Of a DNA stretch of 64,000 bases, positions 51,898 through 60,817 are shown piece by piece. The notes under the pieces were generated by a model. The model was not told the DNA's origin, ran no database searches, and saw only the letters and a list, made by a program, of their open reading frames with translations. Position 1 is the first letter of the stretch, and each line of letters opens with the position of its first letter. This DNA comes from Tannerella serpentiformis (GTDB lineage: Bacteria; Bacteroidota; Bacteroidia; Bacteroidales; Tannerellaceae): positions 2,666,001-2,730,000 of the forward strand of contig NZ_CP028365.1 of NCBI RefSeq assembly GCF_003033925.1, given 5' to 3'. The position numbers were made by a program, and so were the translations under genes.

Positions 51898-52170
51898 ATG
51901 AACAAGACAGAATTCATTGACGCCGTATCGGCGAAGGCTGGACTGAGCAAAGCCGACGGGAAAAAGGCTGTGGACGCGATGGTGGAAACCATCCTGAGCG
52001 AGATGGAAAAAGGCGAAAAGATCTCGATCCTCGGCTTTGGATCCTTTACCGTCGTGGAGAAATCCGCACGCAAAGGGGTCAACCCTCGGACTAAAGAGGT
52101 CATTGAGATCCCCGCTCGCAAGGTCATCAAGTTCAAGCCCGGCGCTGAGTTGGTGAGCTCGGTGAGCTAA
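51898..52170 (+). CDS. HU-family DNA-binding protein
   Basis: 90 residues, standard HU length and sequence: MNKTEFIDAVSAKAGLSKAD, GFGSFTVVEKSARKGVNPRT, then IPARKVIKFKPGAEL. Basic nucleoid protein that bends DNA as a dimer. The long open frame upstream (from 51610) is not coding; the AT-rich leader just before 51898 supports this start. Its neighbour is one of the palindromic arrays. Confidence 0.97.
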   Translation: MNKTEFIDAVSAKAGLSKADGKKAVDAMVETILSEMEKGEKISILGFGSFTVVEKSARKGVNPRTKEVIEIPARKVIKFKPGAELVSSVS

Positions 52171-52213
52171 AGAGCGATTCTTGTTTCTCCGGATTGGGAA
52201 GAAAGGGAAACAC

Positions 52214-52258
52214 AGGCCGTCCGTCCGATCATTCGTGATCCGGCGGCGGCCTTTTTTT
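52214..52258 (+). terminator. Terminator after the HU gene
   Basis: AGGCCG and CGGCCT arms with further partial pairing inside, followed by TTTTTTT. Confidence 0.8.
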
Positions 52259-52349
52259 GATCCTTATCCGATCGAGGTGTGTGATACGCCCGATCGCACC
52301 CTATGGAGGGAGTGTCCGGGGAGCCGTGTTTCTCCTATAAAAGAAGTGA

Positions 52350-52665
52350 GGCTGGCCCCTGAGGGTTTTGCGCTCCTTGAAAAAAAGAGGGGCTAAACCC
52401 TGAGGGTTTTGTGTCACTTGAAATAAAGTAGGGCTAAACCCTGAGGGTTTTGCGCTCCTTGAAAAAAAGTAGGGCTGGCCCCTGAGGGTTTTGCGTCACT
52501 TGAAAAAAAGAGGGGCTGAACCCTGAGGGTTTTGCACTACTTGAAATAAAGTAGGGCTGAACCCTGAGGGTTTTGCGCTACTTGAAATAAAGTAGGGCTG
52601 GCCCCTGAGGGTTTTGTGTCACTTGAAATAAAGTAGGGCTAAACCCTGAGGGTTCCAGCGCTACC
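52350..52665. repeat. 41-bp tandem array, eight units
   Basis: CTGAGGGTTT at 52359, 52400, 52441, 52482, 52523, 52564, 52605 and 52646 (last altered). Units carry AAACCCT-G-AGGGTTT (or a GGCCCCT form that weakens the dyad) and, in several units, CTACTT-GAAATA-AAGTAG, centres about 20-21 bp apart. It lies between the HU terminator and the patatin gene, both on the plus strand. Confidence 0.93.
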
Positions 52666-52807
52666 CAGAAAAAAGTAGGGCTGTATGTTAGCGCATACGG
52701 GTTCCCCCGAAAATAGATTGACGAGTAAAGGGCTATGGTCGATGGCCCGCTCTATCCAAACTGGCCCGCCACGGGGCCACTGCATACCTATTATATATAT
52801 GTGTAGA

Positions 52808-55120
52808 ATGAAGAAACTCATGCAGGCCGCCCTGCTTATGCTGGCGGCGCTGACGCCCGTACACAGCGCGGCGCAAGAGCAGACGGTGGGCCTCGTGCTG
52901 AGCGGCGGCGGGGCGAAGGGCGCCGCACACTTGGGCGTGATCAAGGCCCTGGAGGAAAACGAAATCCCCATTGACTACATCGCCGGCACGTCTATTGGCG
53001 CCATCGTCGGGAGCCTTTACGCCATCGGCTACACGCCCGACGAGATGCTCCGGCTGTTCCTTTCCGACGAGTTTGGATACTGGCAGTCTGGCCGCGTGGA
53101 GGACGAGTATGTCTACTATTTCAAGCAGCCCGACCCCTCGCCAGACTTTATGCGCTTCGCCGTCGACCTCTCCGATTCGCTGCAAATCATCCCCAACCTG
53201 CTGCCGCAAAGCCTCATCAACCCGATACAGATGAATCAGGCGTTTATGGCCCTCTATGCACCCTCCACGGCGAAGTCGGGCTGGGATTTCGACCACCTTT
53301 TCGTGCCCTTCCGCTGCGTCAGCTCCGACATCTATCACAAGAAAGCTGTCGTCTGGCGCAACGGCGATTTGAGCCAGGCGGTGCGCGCCTCGATGACGTT
53401 CCCGTTCTTTTTCAAGCCGATTTGGAAAGATGGCGTCCCGCTCTTCGACGGCGGCATCTACAACAACTTCCCCGTGGATGTTATCAAGGCCGAATTTAAC
53501 CCCGACTTCATCTTCGGCTCCTCCGTGGCCGGTACGCCCAACCCCTCTGCCGACCTTATGAAACAGATCGAGCCGATGGTGATGCGTGGCACGGAATACG
53601 ACATCTCGGAGGATGACGGTATGATGATTCAGTTCCAATTCCCGGACGTCAACCTGCTCGACTTTCCCCGCGCCAAGGAGCTGATGGATGAGGGCTATCG
53701 GCGCACACTGGGGATGATCGACTCCATCCGTCAGCGCGTCACGCGGCGTGTCCCCCTCTCGGAGGTCAACGCCCGGCGCCGCGCCTATCGCGCCAGCTTG
53801 CCCAAACTGATGTTCAAGAATATCTACGTCACGGGTGTCACGGGCGCACAGCGGCGCTATGTCGAGGAGCAGCTGCACCGCGATATCAACGGGGAGTTCT
53901 CGATGGAGGAGTTCAAGCGCGCCTATTTCAAGATGCTCTCTAATTCGAAGATCAAGGAGATCATTCCGCAGGCGGTGTACAACCGCAAGAACCTCAATTT
54001 CGATCTCTATCTCGACGTCCGTATCAATGAGGAGGTGGAGGTGAGCATCGGCGGCAACATCTCCTCGCATCAGGCCAACCAACTCTATCTCGGGCTGAAC
54101 TATCAGATCCTTTCCGGTAGCGCCATCGACCTGCACGCGGACTTCCAGATGGGTAACCTCTTCAGTGGCATCGCCGTTTCCGGCCGCGCCTACCTGCCTA
54201 CGGCCCTGCCCACCTACCTCCAGCTTCAAACCGTCTATTCCTATCGGAAGTACATGCAGGGCCAGTCGCTCTTTTACGAAGATCTGCTGCCGGCCTTCAT
54301 CAAGCAGCGCGAGCGTTACGCCAAGCTCAAGTTCGGGCTGCCCTTTCTCTCCGTAGCGAAGGCCGAGCTGGGCGTCGGCTACGGCCAACTGAGCGACAAC
54401 TACTATCAGCGCAGCGACGTCTCCTTCTCCGATTCGCCCTTCGACAACAGTCGGCACGACCTCTTTGCGAGTTCACTACGCATCGAGCGAAACTCGCTTA
54501 ACGCCAAGCAATACCCCACCGGTGGACGCCGCCAGTACCTCCTTGCGCAGTACGTGGCCGGTCGCGAGACCTACTCCCCCTCCGACGCGCCGCACACCCG
54601 TGAGCCATACCAAAGCTGGCTCCAGGTCAAAGGCCTCTGGACGGATTACATCCCTCTTAGCCGTCGCTTCCGCCTCGGGCTGATGGGCGAGGCCGTGCTC
54701 TCCAGCAAGAATCTGCTGAGCAACTACACCGCCACCGTCCTCCAAGCGCCCGCCTTCACGCCCACGCCTCACAGCAAGATCACCTTCAACGAAGGTTTCC
54801 GCGCCAATCAATACGTAGCCATCGGTGTCATGCCCATCGTCACCCTCGGCAAATCGCTCCACCTCCGCTTCGAAGGTTACGGCTTCCTTCCCCTTCACCC
54901 CATCCAGCGCACCCTCGCATCCGACGCCTTCACTGGCGAACGCGTACGCTACGGCAAGACCGTCGAAACCTTCCGCTATATGGGTGAGGCCGCTCTGGTA
55001 CTGAATCTACCGTTCATCTCCGTCAGCCTCTTCGCCAACGGCTACAGCTACCCGAAGAATGACTTCAACGTCGGCCTGAACATAGGCTTCCTACTTTTTA
55101 ATTCGAGCCTTGTGGAGTGA
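52808..55120 (+). CDS. Patatin-like phospholipase with outer-membrane barrel (PlpD-like)
   Basis: 770 residues from ATG 52808. Signal peptide (to HSAAQ), then a patatin domain: oxyanion loop SGGGAKGAAHLG, nucleophile Ser62 in GTSIG, and the catalytic Asp in FDGGIYNN (about 214). A POTRA-like segment follows at about 330-415, then a C-terminal BamA/TamA-type beta-barrel (about 415-770). This is the type Vd autotransporter plan, in which the lipase is carried across the outer membrane by its own barrel. Probable phospholipase A activity and a possible virulence role are inferred from the family. Start at 52799 is an alternative. Confidence 0.9.
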   Translation: MKKLMQAALLMLAALTPVHSAAQEQTVGLVLSGGGAKGAAHLGVIKALEENEIPIDYIAGTSIGAIVGSLYAIGYTPDEMLRLFLSDEFGYWQSGRVEDEYVYYFKQPDPSPDFMRFAVDLSDSLQIIPNLLPQSLINPIQMNQAFMALYAPSTAKSGWDFDHLFVPFRCVSSDIYHKKAVVWRNGDLSQAVRASMTFPFFFKPIWKDGVPLFDGGIYNNFPVDVIKAEFNPDFIFGSSVAGTPNPSADLMKQIEPMVMRGTEYDISEDDGMMIQFQFPDVNLLDFPRAKELMDEGYRRTLGMIDSIRQRVTRRVPLSEVNARRRAYRASLPKLMFKNIYVTGVTGAQRRYVEEQLHRDINGEFSMEEFKRAYFKMLSNSKIKEIIPQAVYNRKNLNFDLYLDVRINEEVEVSIGGNISSHQANQLYLGLNYQILSGSAIDLHADFQMGNLFSGIAVSGRAYLPTALPTYLQLQTVYSYRKYMQGQSLFYEDLLPAFIKQRERYAKLKFGLPFLSVAKAELGVGYGQLSDNYYQRSDVSFSDSPFDNSRHDLFASSLRIERNSLNAKQYPTGGRRQYLLAQYVAGRETYSPSDAPHTREPYQSWLQVKGLWTDYIPLSRRFRLGLMGEAVLSSKNLLSNYTATVLQAPAFTPTPHSKITFNEGFRANQYVAIGVMPIVTLGKSLHLRFEGYGFLPLHPIQRTLASDAFTGERVRYGKTVETFRYMGEAALVLNLPFISVSLFANGYSYPKNDFNVGLNIGFLLFNSSLVE

Positions 55121-55306
55121 CGCGTTGACGTGGCGACACTTCGCGAAATGAGAAGGTGCTGCTGGTGTTTATCGTTGGGCATCAGCATATTCTTGCCCGC
55201 CTCTTTCGCTGCATTAAGCCCTCGGAATAGGTCTCAGCACCCCCTCGTTTCGCCAGGTAAAGGCTTGTTGGAAGCTCTTCGGAGCGAAAAAAATGCATTG
55301 CATTAT

Positions 55307-55336
55307 TTGGAGGTTTCGGAAACGAGTTTACCTTTG
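55307..55336 (+). promoter_or_regulatory. Promoter of the tRNA-Arg gene
   Basis: TTTG at 55307-55310 and TACCTTTG at 55329-55336, 18 bp apart, 30 bp before the tRNA. Confidence 0.65.
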
Positions 55337-55365
55337 CGCCCGTTAACGATAAAAGAAAACCCAAA

Positions 55366-55439
55366 GGCCCCGTGGCTCAACTGAATAGAGCATCTGACTA
55401 CGGATCAGAAGGTTACAGGTTTGAATCCTGTCGGGGTCA
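55366..55439 (+). tRNA. tRNA-Arg (anticodon ACG)
   Basis: Full cloverleaf: acceptor GGCCCCG/CGGGGTC (one G-T pair), D stem GCTC/GAGC, anticodon stem TCTGA/TCAGA around loop CTACGGA (anticodon ACG), T arm ACAGG-TTTGAAT-CCTGT. The discriminator is A; no CCA is encoded. Confidence 0.95.
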
Positions 55440-55485
55440 CTTTTCATTCCTCCTATAAAATAACTTTCTATTTCAATAGAAATTG

Positions 55486-55536
55486 ATGATGCGTTTATCC
55501 GAGCATAGTGATGCCGAATAGACGCATCATTTTTTG
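55486..55536. terminator. Terminator after tRNA-Arg
   Basis: ATGATGCGT pairs with ACGCATCAT, followed by TTTTTTG. It faces the convergent YqgE gene as well. Confidence 0.75.
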
Positions 55537-55577
55537 CTATCTGATGCTGAAATGTTCGGAGAGAGAGGGTCCGAGAA

Positions 55578-56171
55578 TCAGTTCATCTCCGGATTTTTAG
55601 GGTAGTTAATCCACGTACTATACGGGTGGCCTAATCGCTCCACGACATGATTCCAAAACGAATCGTCGCGCGCTAAGATCAAGCTGCGGCAGGAGGAATG
55701 TCCCACCAGCCATGAATTGCACACAATCTCGCTATCCAGCTGCTCCTTCGTCCAACCGGAGTACCCCAAGAAAAACTTCACCTGCCCATAGGCCGAATTG
55801 TCGCTTTTGAGGTGATGCTTGAGCACTTCAAAGTCGCCATCGAAATACAAATCCTCGCCGATCTCCACACTGCCGGGGATAGCCATGCCCAAAGAGTGGA
55901 TGAAGAATAAGTGGTTTGGACTGACGGGGCCGCCCAAGTATATGGGGATCACGGGGCGCTCCTTGAGCTCAGGGAAGAAGTCATTGACGATTAAATCAGT
56001 TTGCTTGTTCACAACGAAACCCATCGATCCCTCCCCTCCATGCTCGATTAAGAGTACGACAGAGCGCTGAAAGTAGGCGTCCTGCAAGAAGGGTTCGGAG
56101 ATCAAGATCTTTCCCTTTTCAGGTTTTAGATCGTTGTGTTTGACCTGGAAATTGTCTCTATATGAAATCAT
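55578..56171 (-). CDS. YqgE/AlgH family protein
   Basis: 197 residues. Typical YqgE features: KGKILISEPFLQDAYFQRSV, then VLLIEHGGEGSMGFVVNK, and FFLGYSGWTKEQLDSEI. A conserved cytoplasmic family with no settled function. Single gene, facing tRNA-Arg. Confidence 0.93.
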   Translation of the reverse strand: MISYRDNFQVKHNDLKPEKGKILISEPFLQDAYFQRSVVLLIEHGGEGSMGFVVNKQTDLIVNDFFPELKERPVIPIYLGGPVSPNHLFFIHSLGMAIPGSVEIGEDLYFDGDFEVLKHHLKSDNSAYGQVKFFLGYSGWTKEQLDSEIVCNSWLVGHSSCRSLILARDDSFWNHVVERLGHPYSTWINYPKNPEMN

Positions 56172-56261
56172 GAAAGTCAGTTTTTCTATTGTTTAGGCCG
56201 ACAATGTAGTGTGTATATTCTGTAAAATCAAAGAGGGAAACGAGATTTTTTCGAAAGGATC

Positions 56262-56783
56262 TCAACTTTTCTCCAAATCATCGGCGAATAAAGACTGCGA
56301 AAGACGGCCTGAGAAGCGCATTTCGAGGTCCAAGAGCGCCCGCTTGATGTCAATTCCTCCCGCGTAACCGACCAGTGTACCATTGGTACCGATCACACGA
56401 TGGCATGGGGTGACAATCGAGATCGGATTGCAGTGATTGGCCATACCGACGGCTCGGAATCCCCGGGGGCTTCCCACTTCGGCGGCCAGTTGCTTATACG
56501 ACCAGGTGACGCCGTAGGGAATCCGTCGGAGGGCCGCCCAGACGCGGAGTTGGAAGGGCGTGCCGCGCTCGTCGAGGGGGAGGTCGAAGGTGCGGCGGCA
56601 GCCAGCGAAGTATTCGGTGAGCTGCGTGACCGCTCGTTGCAGTAGTGGCGTGACGCGCTCTGTAGCGTCGGGTGGGAGGGGGAGCGGATCGTCGGTGACG
56701 AAGTCGATCTGGGAGATGCCGCGCCCGCTGTCGACGATAAGCAGGGGGCGGAGGGGCATAGGATGGACGAGGTAGTGAATCAT
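56262..56783 (-). CDS. ogt: Methylated-DNA-protein cysteine methyltransferase
   Basis: 173 residues. Repairs O6-methylguanine by transfer to its own Cys127 in TPCHRVIG; YAGGIDIKRALLDLE follows as usual. The DNA-binding part GTPFQLRVWAALRRIPYGVT is conserved. The histidine kinase gene lies 47 bp upstream in the same direction, so they may be cotranscribed. Confidence 0.95.
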   Translation of the reverse strand: MIHYLVHPMPLRPLLIVDSGRGISQIDFVTDDPLPLPPDATERVTPLLQRAVTQLTEYFAGCRRTFDLPLDERGTPFQLRVWAALRRIPYGVTWSYKQLAAEVGSPRGFRAVGMANHCNPISIVTPCHRVIGTNGTLVGYAGGIDIKRALLDLEMRFSGRLSQSLFADDLEKS

Positions 56784-56830
56784 AAGAAGGAGGATTGAGG
56801 AATGAATGAGGTTGCGAGAGGAAATGAGGC

Positions 56831-58162
56831 TCAGGGGAAGCGAAGCAGGAAGGTGGTCAGGCCGTCGGACGAGGGGCGTTTGAGGGAGATGGCGCCGCCG
56901 GAGAGGCGCATGATCTGGCGCGCCACGGAGAGGCCGATGCCCGAGCCTCCGCTTTTGGTCGTGAAGAAGGGCGTAAAGATGTGTTCGGCCACGTCGGGCG
57001 GGATGGGCGCACCGTTGTCCGAGACCTCGATCTCGACGGAATCGTCCGCACGGCAGGCGGCGACGATGCGAATACGGCCGTCTGAGCGGTCGGCCCCGAT
57101 CGCTTGCACGGCATTCCTTAACAAATTGAGCATAACCTGGCTAATCAGATTTTCATCTGCATAGAGGATGAGGTCGTCAGGGCGAATGTCAATGTCGACT
57201 GCGATATGTGGGCTGCCATCCGTGGTGCCGACAACGTCGGGGAGGGCCAACCGCAACGTGCGATCTAAAAATCGGCGCACATAGAAGAGCGTCGGCTGCG
57301 GGGCAGGGATGCGGGTTAGGCGGCGGTACGACTCCACGAAACTCATCAATCCCTTGCCCGTTTCAGAGATCGTCTCGAGGCCCGCGCGCAGTTCGCTGTC
57401 AGTTGGGCCAAAACGCTCTCGGAGTGTGTCGCTGACAGAGGCGATGGGAGTGACGGCATTCATGATCTCATGCGTGAGGATGCGTGTGAGGCGCACCCAA
57501 GTCTCCACCTCGGTATCCTCCATTTCACCGCGAATGTCGTTGATAGCCGCTAGCAGGGCGCTGCGCCCACGCAAGACAGTCTTAGAGACATGGACCGAAA
57601 GACGCACTCCACCGCGCTCGTTACTAAAGGCCATGTCATAATGTTCACCAGCGCGGAGGTTAGCGAAGCCTTCCGCTAGGCTGTGATCGATACGTTCCAG
57701 CTGTCGAACATGTGTAAAGAGCGGTAGCCCCAGCAGCCGGAGAGCCTCCTCATTGCATTGTAAGACAAACCCTTTCTCGTCGACCACTACGATGCCGGTA
57801 CCCGCAGCCCGCAGGATGGTCTCGTAATATCGTTCCCGCTCCATCGTGTCAGCTTTAGCCTGCAGCAGAATACCAAGCATGCGATTCAGCGATTCGTTGA
57901 GCAACGTCTCGTCCAGTGACTGGCGACGGGTGGAAAAGTGGAACGTTAGGTCGTCATTATCGACAGCATCAAACATAAAGGCAATCTTACGGAGATTGCG
58001 CCGGTAGAGAGCCGCCGTATGGACAGCGGCGATGAGACTCACCGTCGCACACAGTGCACCCGCCAGCCACTGTCGGTTGGCCATCAGCACTGCAGTAGTG
58101 GCCGTGACAGCCATCAGCAGACAGAGGCGAAAGGTAAAGCTGTCAGACAGATGTCGATGCAT
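56831..58162 (-). CDS. NtrB-like sensor histidine kinase
   Basis: 443 residues from ATG 58162. Two membrane helices (about 10-55), linker, PAS domain (about 110-200), then H-box LTHEIMNAVTPI (His231), N-box LISQVMLNLLRNAVQAI, G-boxes VSDNGAPIP and GSGIGLSVARQIM. Its response regulator, commonly NtrC-like, is not adjacent. Signal unknown. The ATG at 58162 is preferred over 58228 because a -7 box TACTTTTG lies between them. Confidence 0.92.
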   Translation of the reverse strand: MHRHLSDSFTFRLCLLMAVTATTAVLMANRQWLAGALCATVSLIAAVHTAALYRRNLRKIAFMFDAVDNDDLTFHFSTRRQSLDETLLNESLNRMLGILLQAKADTMERERYYETILRAAGTGIVVVDEKGFVLQCNEEALRLLGLPLFTHVRQLERIDHSLAEGFANLRAGEHYDMAFSNERGGVRLSVHVSKTVLRGRSALLAAINDIRGEMEDTEVETWVRLTRILTHEIMNAVTPIASVSDTLRERFGPTDSELRAGLETISETGKGLMSFVESYRRLTRIPAPQPTLFYVRRFLDRTLRLALPDVVGTTDGSPHIAVDIDIRPDDLILYADENLISQVMLNLLRNAVQAIGADRSDGRIRIVAACRADDSVEIEVSDNGAPIPPDVAEHIFTPFFTTKSGGSGIGLSVARQIMRLSGGAISLKRPSSDGLTTFLLRFP

Positions 58163-58183
58163 ATAAATAGGTATAGAAAGGCG

Positions 58184-58191
58184 CAAAAGTA
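58184..58191 (-). promoter_or_regulatory. -7 box of the histidine kinase gene
   Basis: TACTTTTG on the minus strand, 22 bp before ATG 58162; it sets the start of the kinase. Confidence 0.5.
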
Positions 58192-58310
58192 GCCGCGCCG
58201 GAAGATTCCTTGGGTGGAGCGAAGGCAAATTTCTTCAGAATAAGTCTCACCCCCGCCCTTCATCTCCTATTGACTCATTCATTGAGCGATTCTGGATTGA
58301 ATAACCCGCC

Positions 58311-58640
58311 ATTGCTTCGATCAATATCAACTTGTAAGTATTGTGATTTGCTATTGCTTCAGACAGCATTAACTCTTTAGCTTATTAGCTATTATTGATT
58401 CGGATCACATTAACCCGCAACCTTATGAGCTATGATTGCTTCAGACGATATTAACTCATAACTTTATGATCAACTATTTGTGTGTGAAATATCAGATCGA
58501 AACCTTGAGAGTTGCTGTTGTCTCGGACAATGGTAGCTCATAAAATTTGGACTTACTGTTTTATCGCATAATGTTAGGTCCAAACATTAGGAGTTACCAT
58601 TGTCCGAGACAACGTTAGCTCAGAATCTTAGGGGTTGCTA
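58311..58640. repeat. Degenerate array with period about 41 bp
   Basis: Landmarks ATTGCTTC or relatives at 58311, 58353, 58394 and 58435, then GTTGTCTCGG at 58517 (two periods on), then near 58556 and 58598. Later units carry TTGTC-TCG-GACAA or TTGTC-CGA-GACAA. Sequence has drifted more than in the other arrays and is AT-rich. Lies between divergent kinase and mdh genes. Confidence 0.7.
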
Positions 58641-58758
58641 TTGTTTCGATCATTGAGAGATGGGATATTCACGTTTTTCTGGGTGAAAAGCCCTGTGGCA
58701 GATTCGCCCTCAGGGTGAAATTGATTACGGAAATATTTCCGTATTTCCGAATCTCTTC

Positions 58759-58766
58759 TACTTTTG
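58759..58766 (+). promoter_or_regulatory. -7 box of the malate dehydrogenase gene
   Basis: TACTTTTG, 53 bp before the start. Upstream TTTCCG-rich DNA may hold the -33 element. Confidence 0.5.
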
Positions 58767-58819
58767 CCGCCGTTGCGAACAAGATTTTCCTCTGTTTACT
58801 CACCTAAACGATATATTCT

Positions 58820-59818
58820 ATGGAATTTTTGACGAACGAAAAATTGACAATCGTTGGTGCCGGTGGCATGATCGGCTCCAACATGGCACAAACTGCGGCG
58901 ATGATGCGCCTGACGCCCAACATCTGCCTGCAAGACGTGTATGAACCTGCGCTGCAAGGCGTGTATGAAGAGATGCGCCACTGCGGTTTTGAGGGAATGA
59001 ACTTCACGTACACGACCGATTCCGCTGAAGCGCTGAAGGACGCCAAGTATGTAATCTCCTCTGGCGGCGCTGCCCGCAAGGCCGGCATGACGCGCGAAGA
59101 CCTCCTCAAGGGCAACGCGCAGGTGGCCGAGCAGCTGGGCAAAGACATCAAGGCTTACTGCCCCGATTGTAAGCACGTAGTCATCATCTTCAACCCCGCT
59201 GACATCACGGGCCTCATCACCCTGATCTACTCCGGCCTGAAGCCCTCGCAGGTGACCACCCTAGCCGCCCTCGACTCTACCCGCTTGCAGAGCGAGCTGG
59301 CCAAATATTTCAAACTGCCGCAGAGCGCCGTAACGGGCTGCAGCACATTCGGTGGACACGGTGAGCAGATGGCCGTTTTTGCATCCACAGCTAAGGTGGA
59401 CGGCACCCCGCTGACCGACCTGATCGGTACCCCGAAACTTCCCGCTGAAGAATGGGCGGCACTGCAGCAGCGCGTCATCAAAGGCGGCGCCAACATCATC
59501 AACCTCCGCGGTCGCTCCTCGTTCCAGAGCCCGGCCTACGTGTCGGTAGAGATGATCCGCGCAGCCATGGGCGGCGAGACGTTCCGCTGGCCAGCTGGCA
59601 CGTACGTTTCGACCGACGAGTTCCACCACATTATGATGGCTATGCCGGTGGAGATTACCAAGGACGGCTGCGCCTACCGCAAGGTGGAGGGCACCCCGTC
59701 GGAGATGGCAGATCTAGCCAAGAGCTACGAGCACCTCTGCGCTATGCGTGACGAAGTGATCGGCCTCGGCGTACTGCCTCCGGTGGCTGAGTGGAGCAAG
59801 GTGAATCCGAACCTCTAA
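58820..59818 (+). CDS. mdh: Malate dehydrogenase
   Basis: 332 residues. NAD-binding GAGGMIGSN near residue 12-20, then KYVISSGGAARKAGMTREDL, NPADITGLIT, LDSTRLQSELAKYF and catalytic His in TFGGHGEQM. Interconverts malate and oxaloacetate in the reductive branch leading to succinate, central to Bacteroidota fermentation. Own promoter and terminator. Confidence 0.93.
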   Translation: MEFLTNEKLTIVGAGGMIGSNMAQTAAMMRLTPNICLQDVYEPALQGVYEEMRHCGFEGMNFTYTTDSAEALKDAKYVISSGGAARKAGMTREDLLKGNAQVAEQLGKDIKAYCPDCKHVVIIFNPADITGLITLIYSGLKPSQVTTLAALDSTRLQSELAKYFKLPQSAVTGCSTFGGHGEQMAVFASTAKVDGTPLTDLIGTPKLPAEEWAALQQRVIKGGANIINLRGRSSFQSPAYVSVEMIRAAMGGETFRWPAGTYVSTDEFHHIMMAMPVEITKDGCAYRKVEGTPSEMADLAKSYEHLCAMRDEVIGLGVLPPVAEWSKVNPNL

Positions 59819-59876
59819 GCCCCTCTCGTAACCTATCGCTTGATCTCTTTTAAGTGCATTTGTTCTCAAAGTGACG

Positions 59877-59916
59877 AAAGGGTGGAGCTCCCCGCAAGGG
59901 TTCCACCCTTTCTCTG
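59877..59916 (+). terminator. Hairpin after mdh
   Basis: AAAGGGTGGA pairs perfectly with TCCACCCTTT; a weak T-rich tail follows (TCTCTGTGTTT). Confidence 0.7.
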
Positions 59917-59993
59917 TGTTTAGACGATAGGAGCTACGTCCTACATCCTCTAACCCTTTCCTACTCCCCCCAACAATTCCCCCCTTTCTCCCC

Positions 59994-60815
59994 ATGCTTC
60001 GAAAGATATTTGAACTGATCGACGATTTCGCCCCGCAACCGATCAGGATCCCGCTCGACAAAAGCGAATTGGAGACGATCGCCCGCTCGCTCTTCACGTG
60101 GATGTTCCCCGTGTGCGACGAGTTGAAGATGATCAACGTGCGCAGTGGTCTAATGGACGCAGCCATCAAGCTGCACGCCAACATTGCCCGCCTGATCGGC
60201 AATCCGGAGGCCGAAGAGAAGACCGAGGCCTTTTTCAGCCGCCTCAGCGGTGTGCGCGAACGGCTCTACAAAGACGCTGCCTGCTACCTGCGCAACGACC
60301 CCGCCGCCAAGTCGCTCGAGGAAGTCATCATCTCCTATCCCGGCTTCTTCGCCCTCAGCATTCACCGCATCGCCCATGAGCTCTACACGCTCGGCGTACC
60401 CCTCATCCCGCGCATCTTCTCCGAATACGCCCACTCCAAGGTCGGCATCGACATCCATCCCGGCGCCACGATTGGCAAGAACCTCTTCATGGATCACGGC
60501 ACAGGCATCGTCATCGGCGAGACGACCGAGATCGGCAACAACGTCAAGATCTATCAGGGCGTCACGCTCGGCGCCATCTACTTAGAGAAGAAGCTCTCCG
60601 AGGTCAAGCGTCACCCGACGGTGGAGGACAACGTGGTCATCTATTCCGGGGCCACCATCCTCGGTGGATCGACCGTCATCGGCCACGATTCGACCATCGG
60701 CGGTGGGGCTTGGCTGACGCATAGCGTGATCCCCTATTCGCTCGTGTACAATAAGGTCGACGTGAAGGTCAAGACCGTGAAGGGCTTCGAAGAACCGATC
60801 AATTACTCCATCTAA
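59994..60815 (+). CDS. cysE: Serine O-acetyltransferase
   Basis: 273 residues. Helical N-terminus, then left-handed beta helix of hexapeptide repeats: [40 protein letters not shown], and [19 protein letters not shown]. Makes O-acetylserine from serine and acetyl-CoA. Of the EpsC-like Bacteroidota type. It lies 2 bp before cysteine synthase, so the two-step pathway is one operon. Confidence 0.93.
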   Translation: MLRKIFELIDDFAPQPIRIPLDKSELETIARSLFTWMFPVCDELKMINVRSGLMDAAIKLHANIARLIGNPEAEEKTEAFFSRLSGVRERLYKDAACYLRNDPAAKSLEEVIISYPGFFALSIHRIAHELYTLGVPLIPRIFSEYAHSKVGIDIHPGATIGKNLFMDHGTGIVIGETTEIGNNVKIYQGVTLGAIYLEKKLSEVKRHPTVEDNVVIYSGATILGGSTVIGHDSTIGGGAWLTHSVIPYSLVYNKVDVKVKTVKGFEEPINYSI

Positions 60816-60817
60816 AG

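Noticed and set aside
55130-55384. 84-codon frame before tRNA-Arg
   Set aside because: It runs through the tRNA promoter and into the tRNA itself.
55366-55439. tRNA-Arg as the ICE attachment site
   Set aside because: The tRNA is 18 kb from the element, and no piece of its 3' end was seen at the ICE borders.
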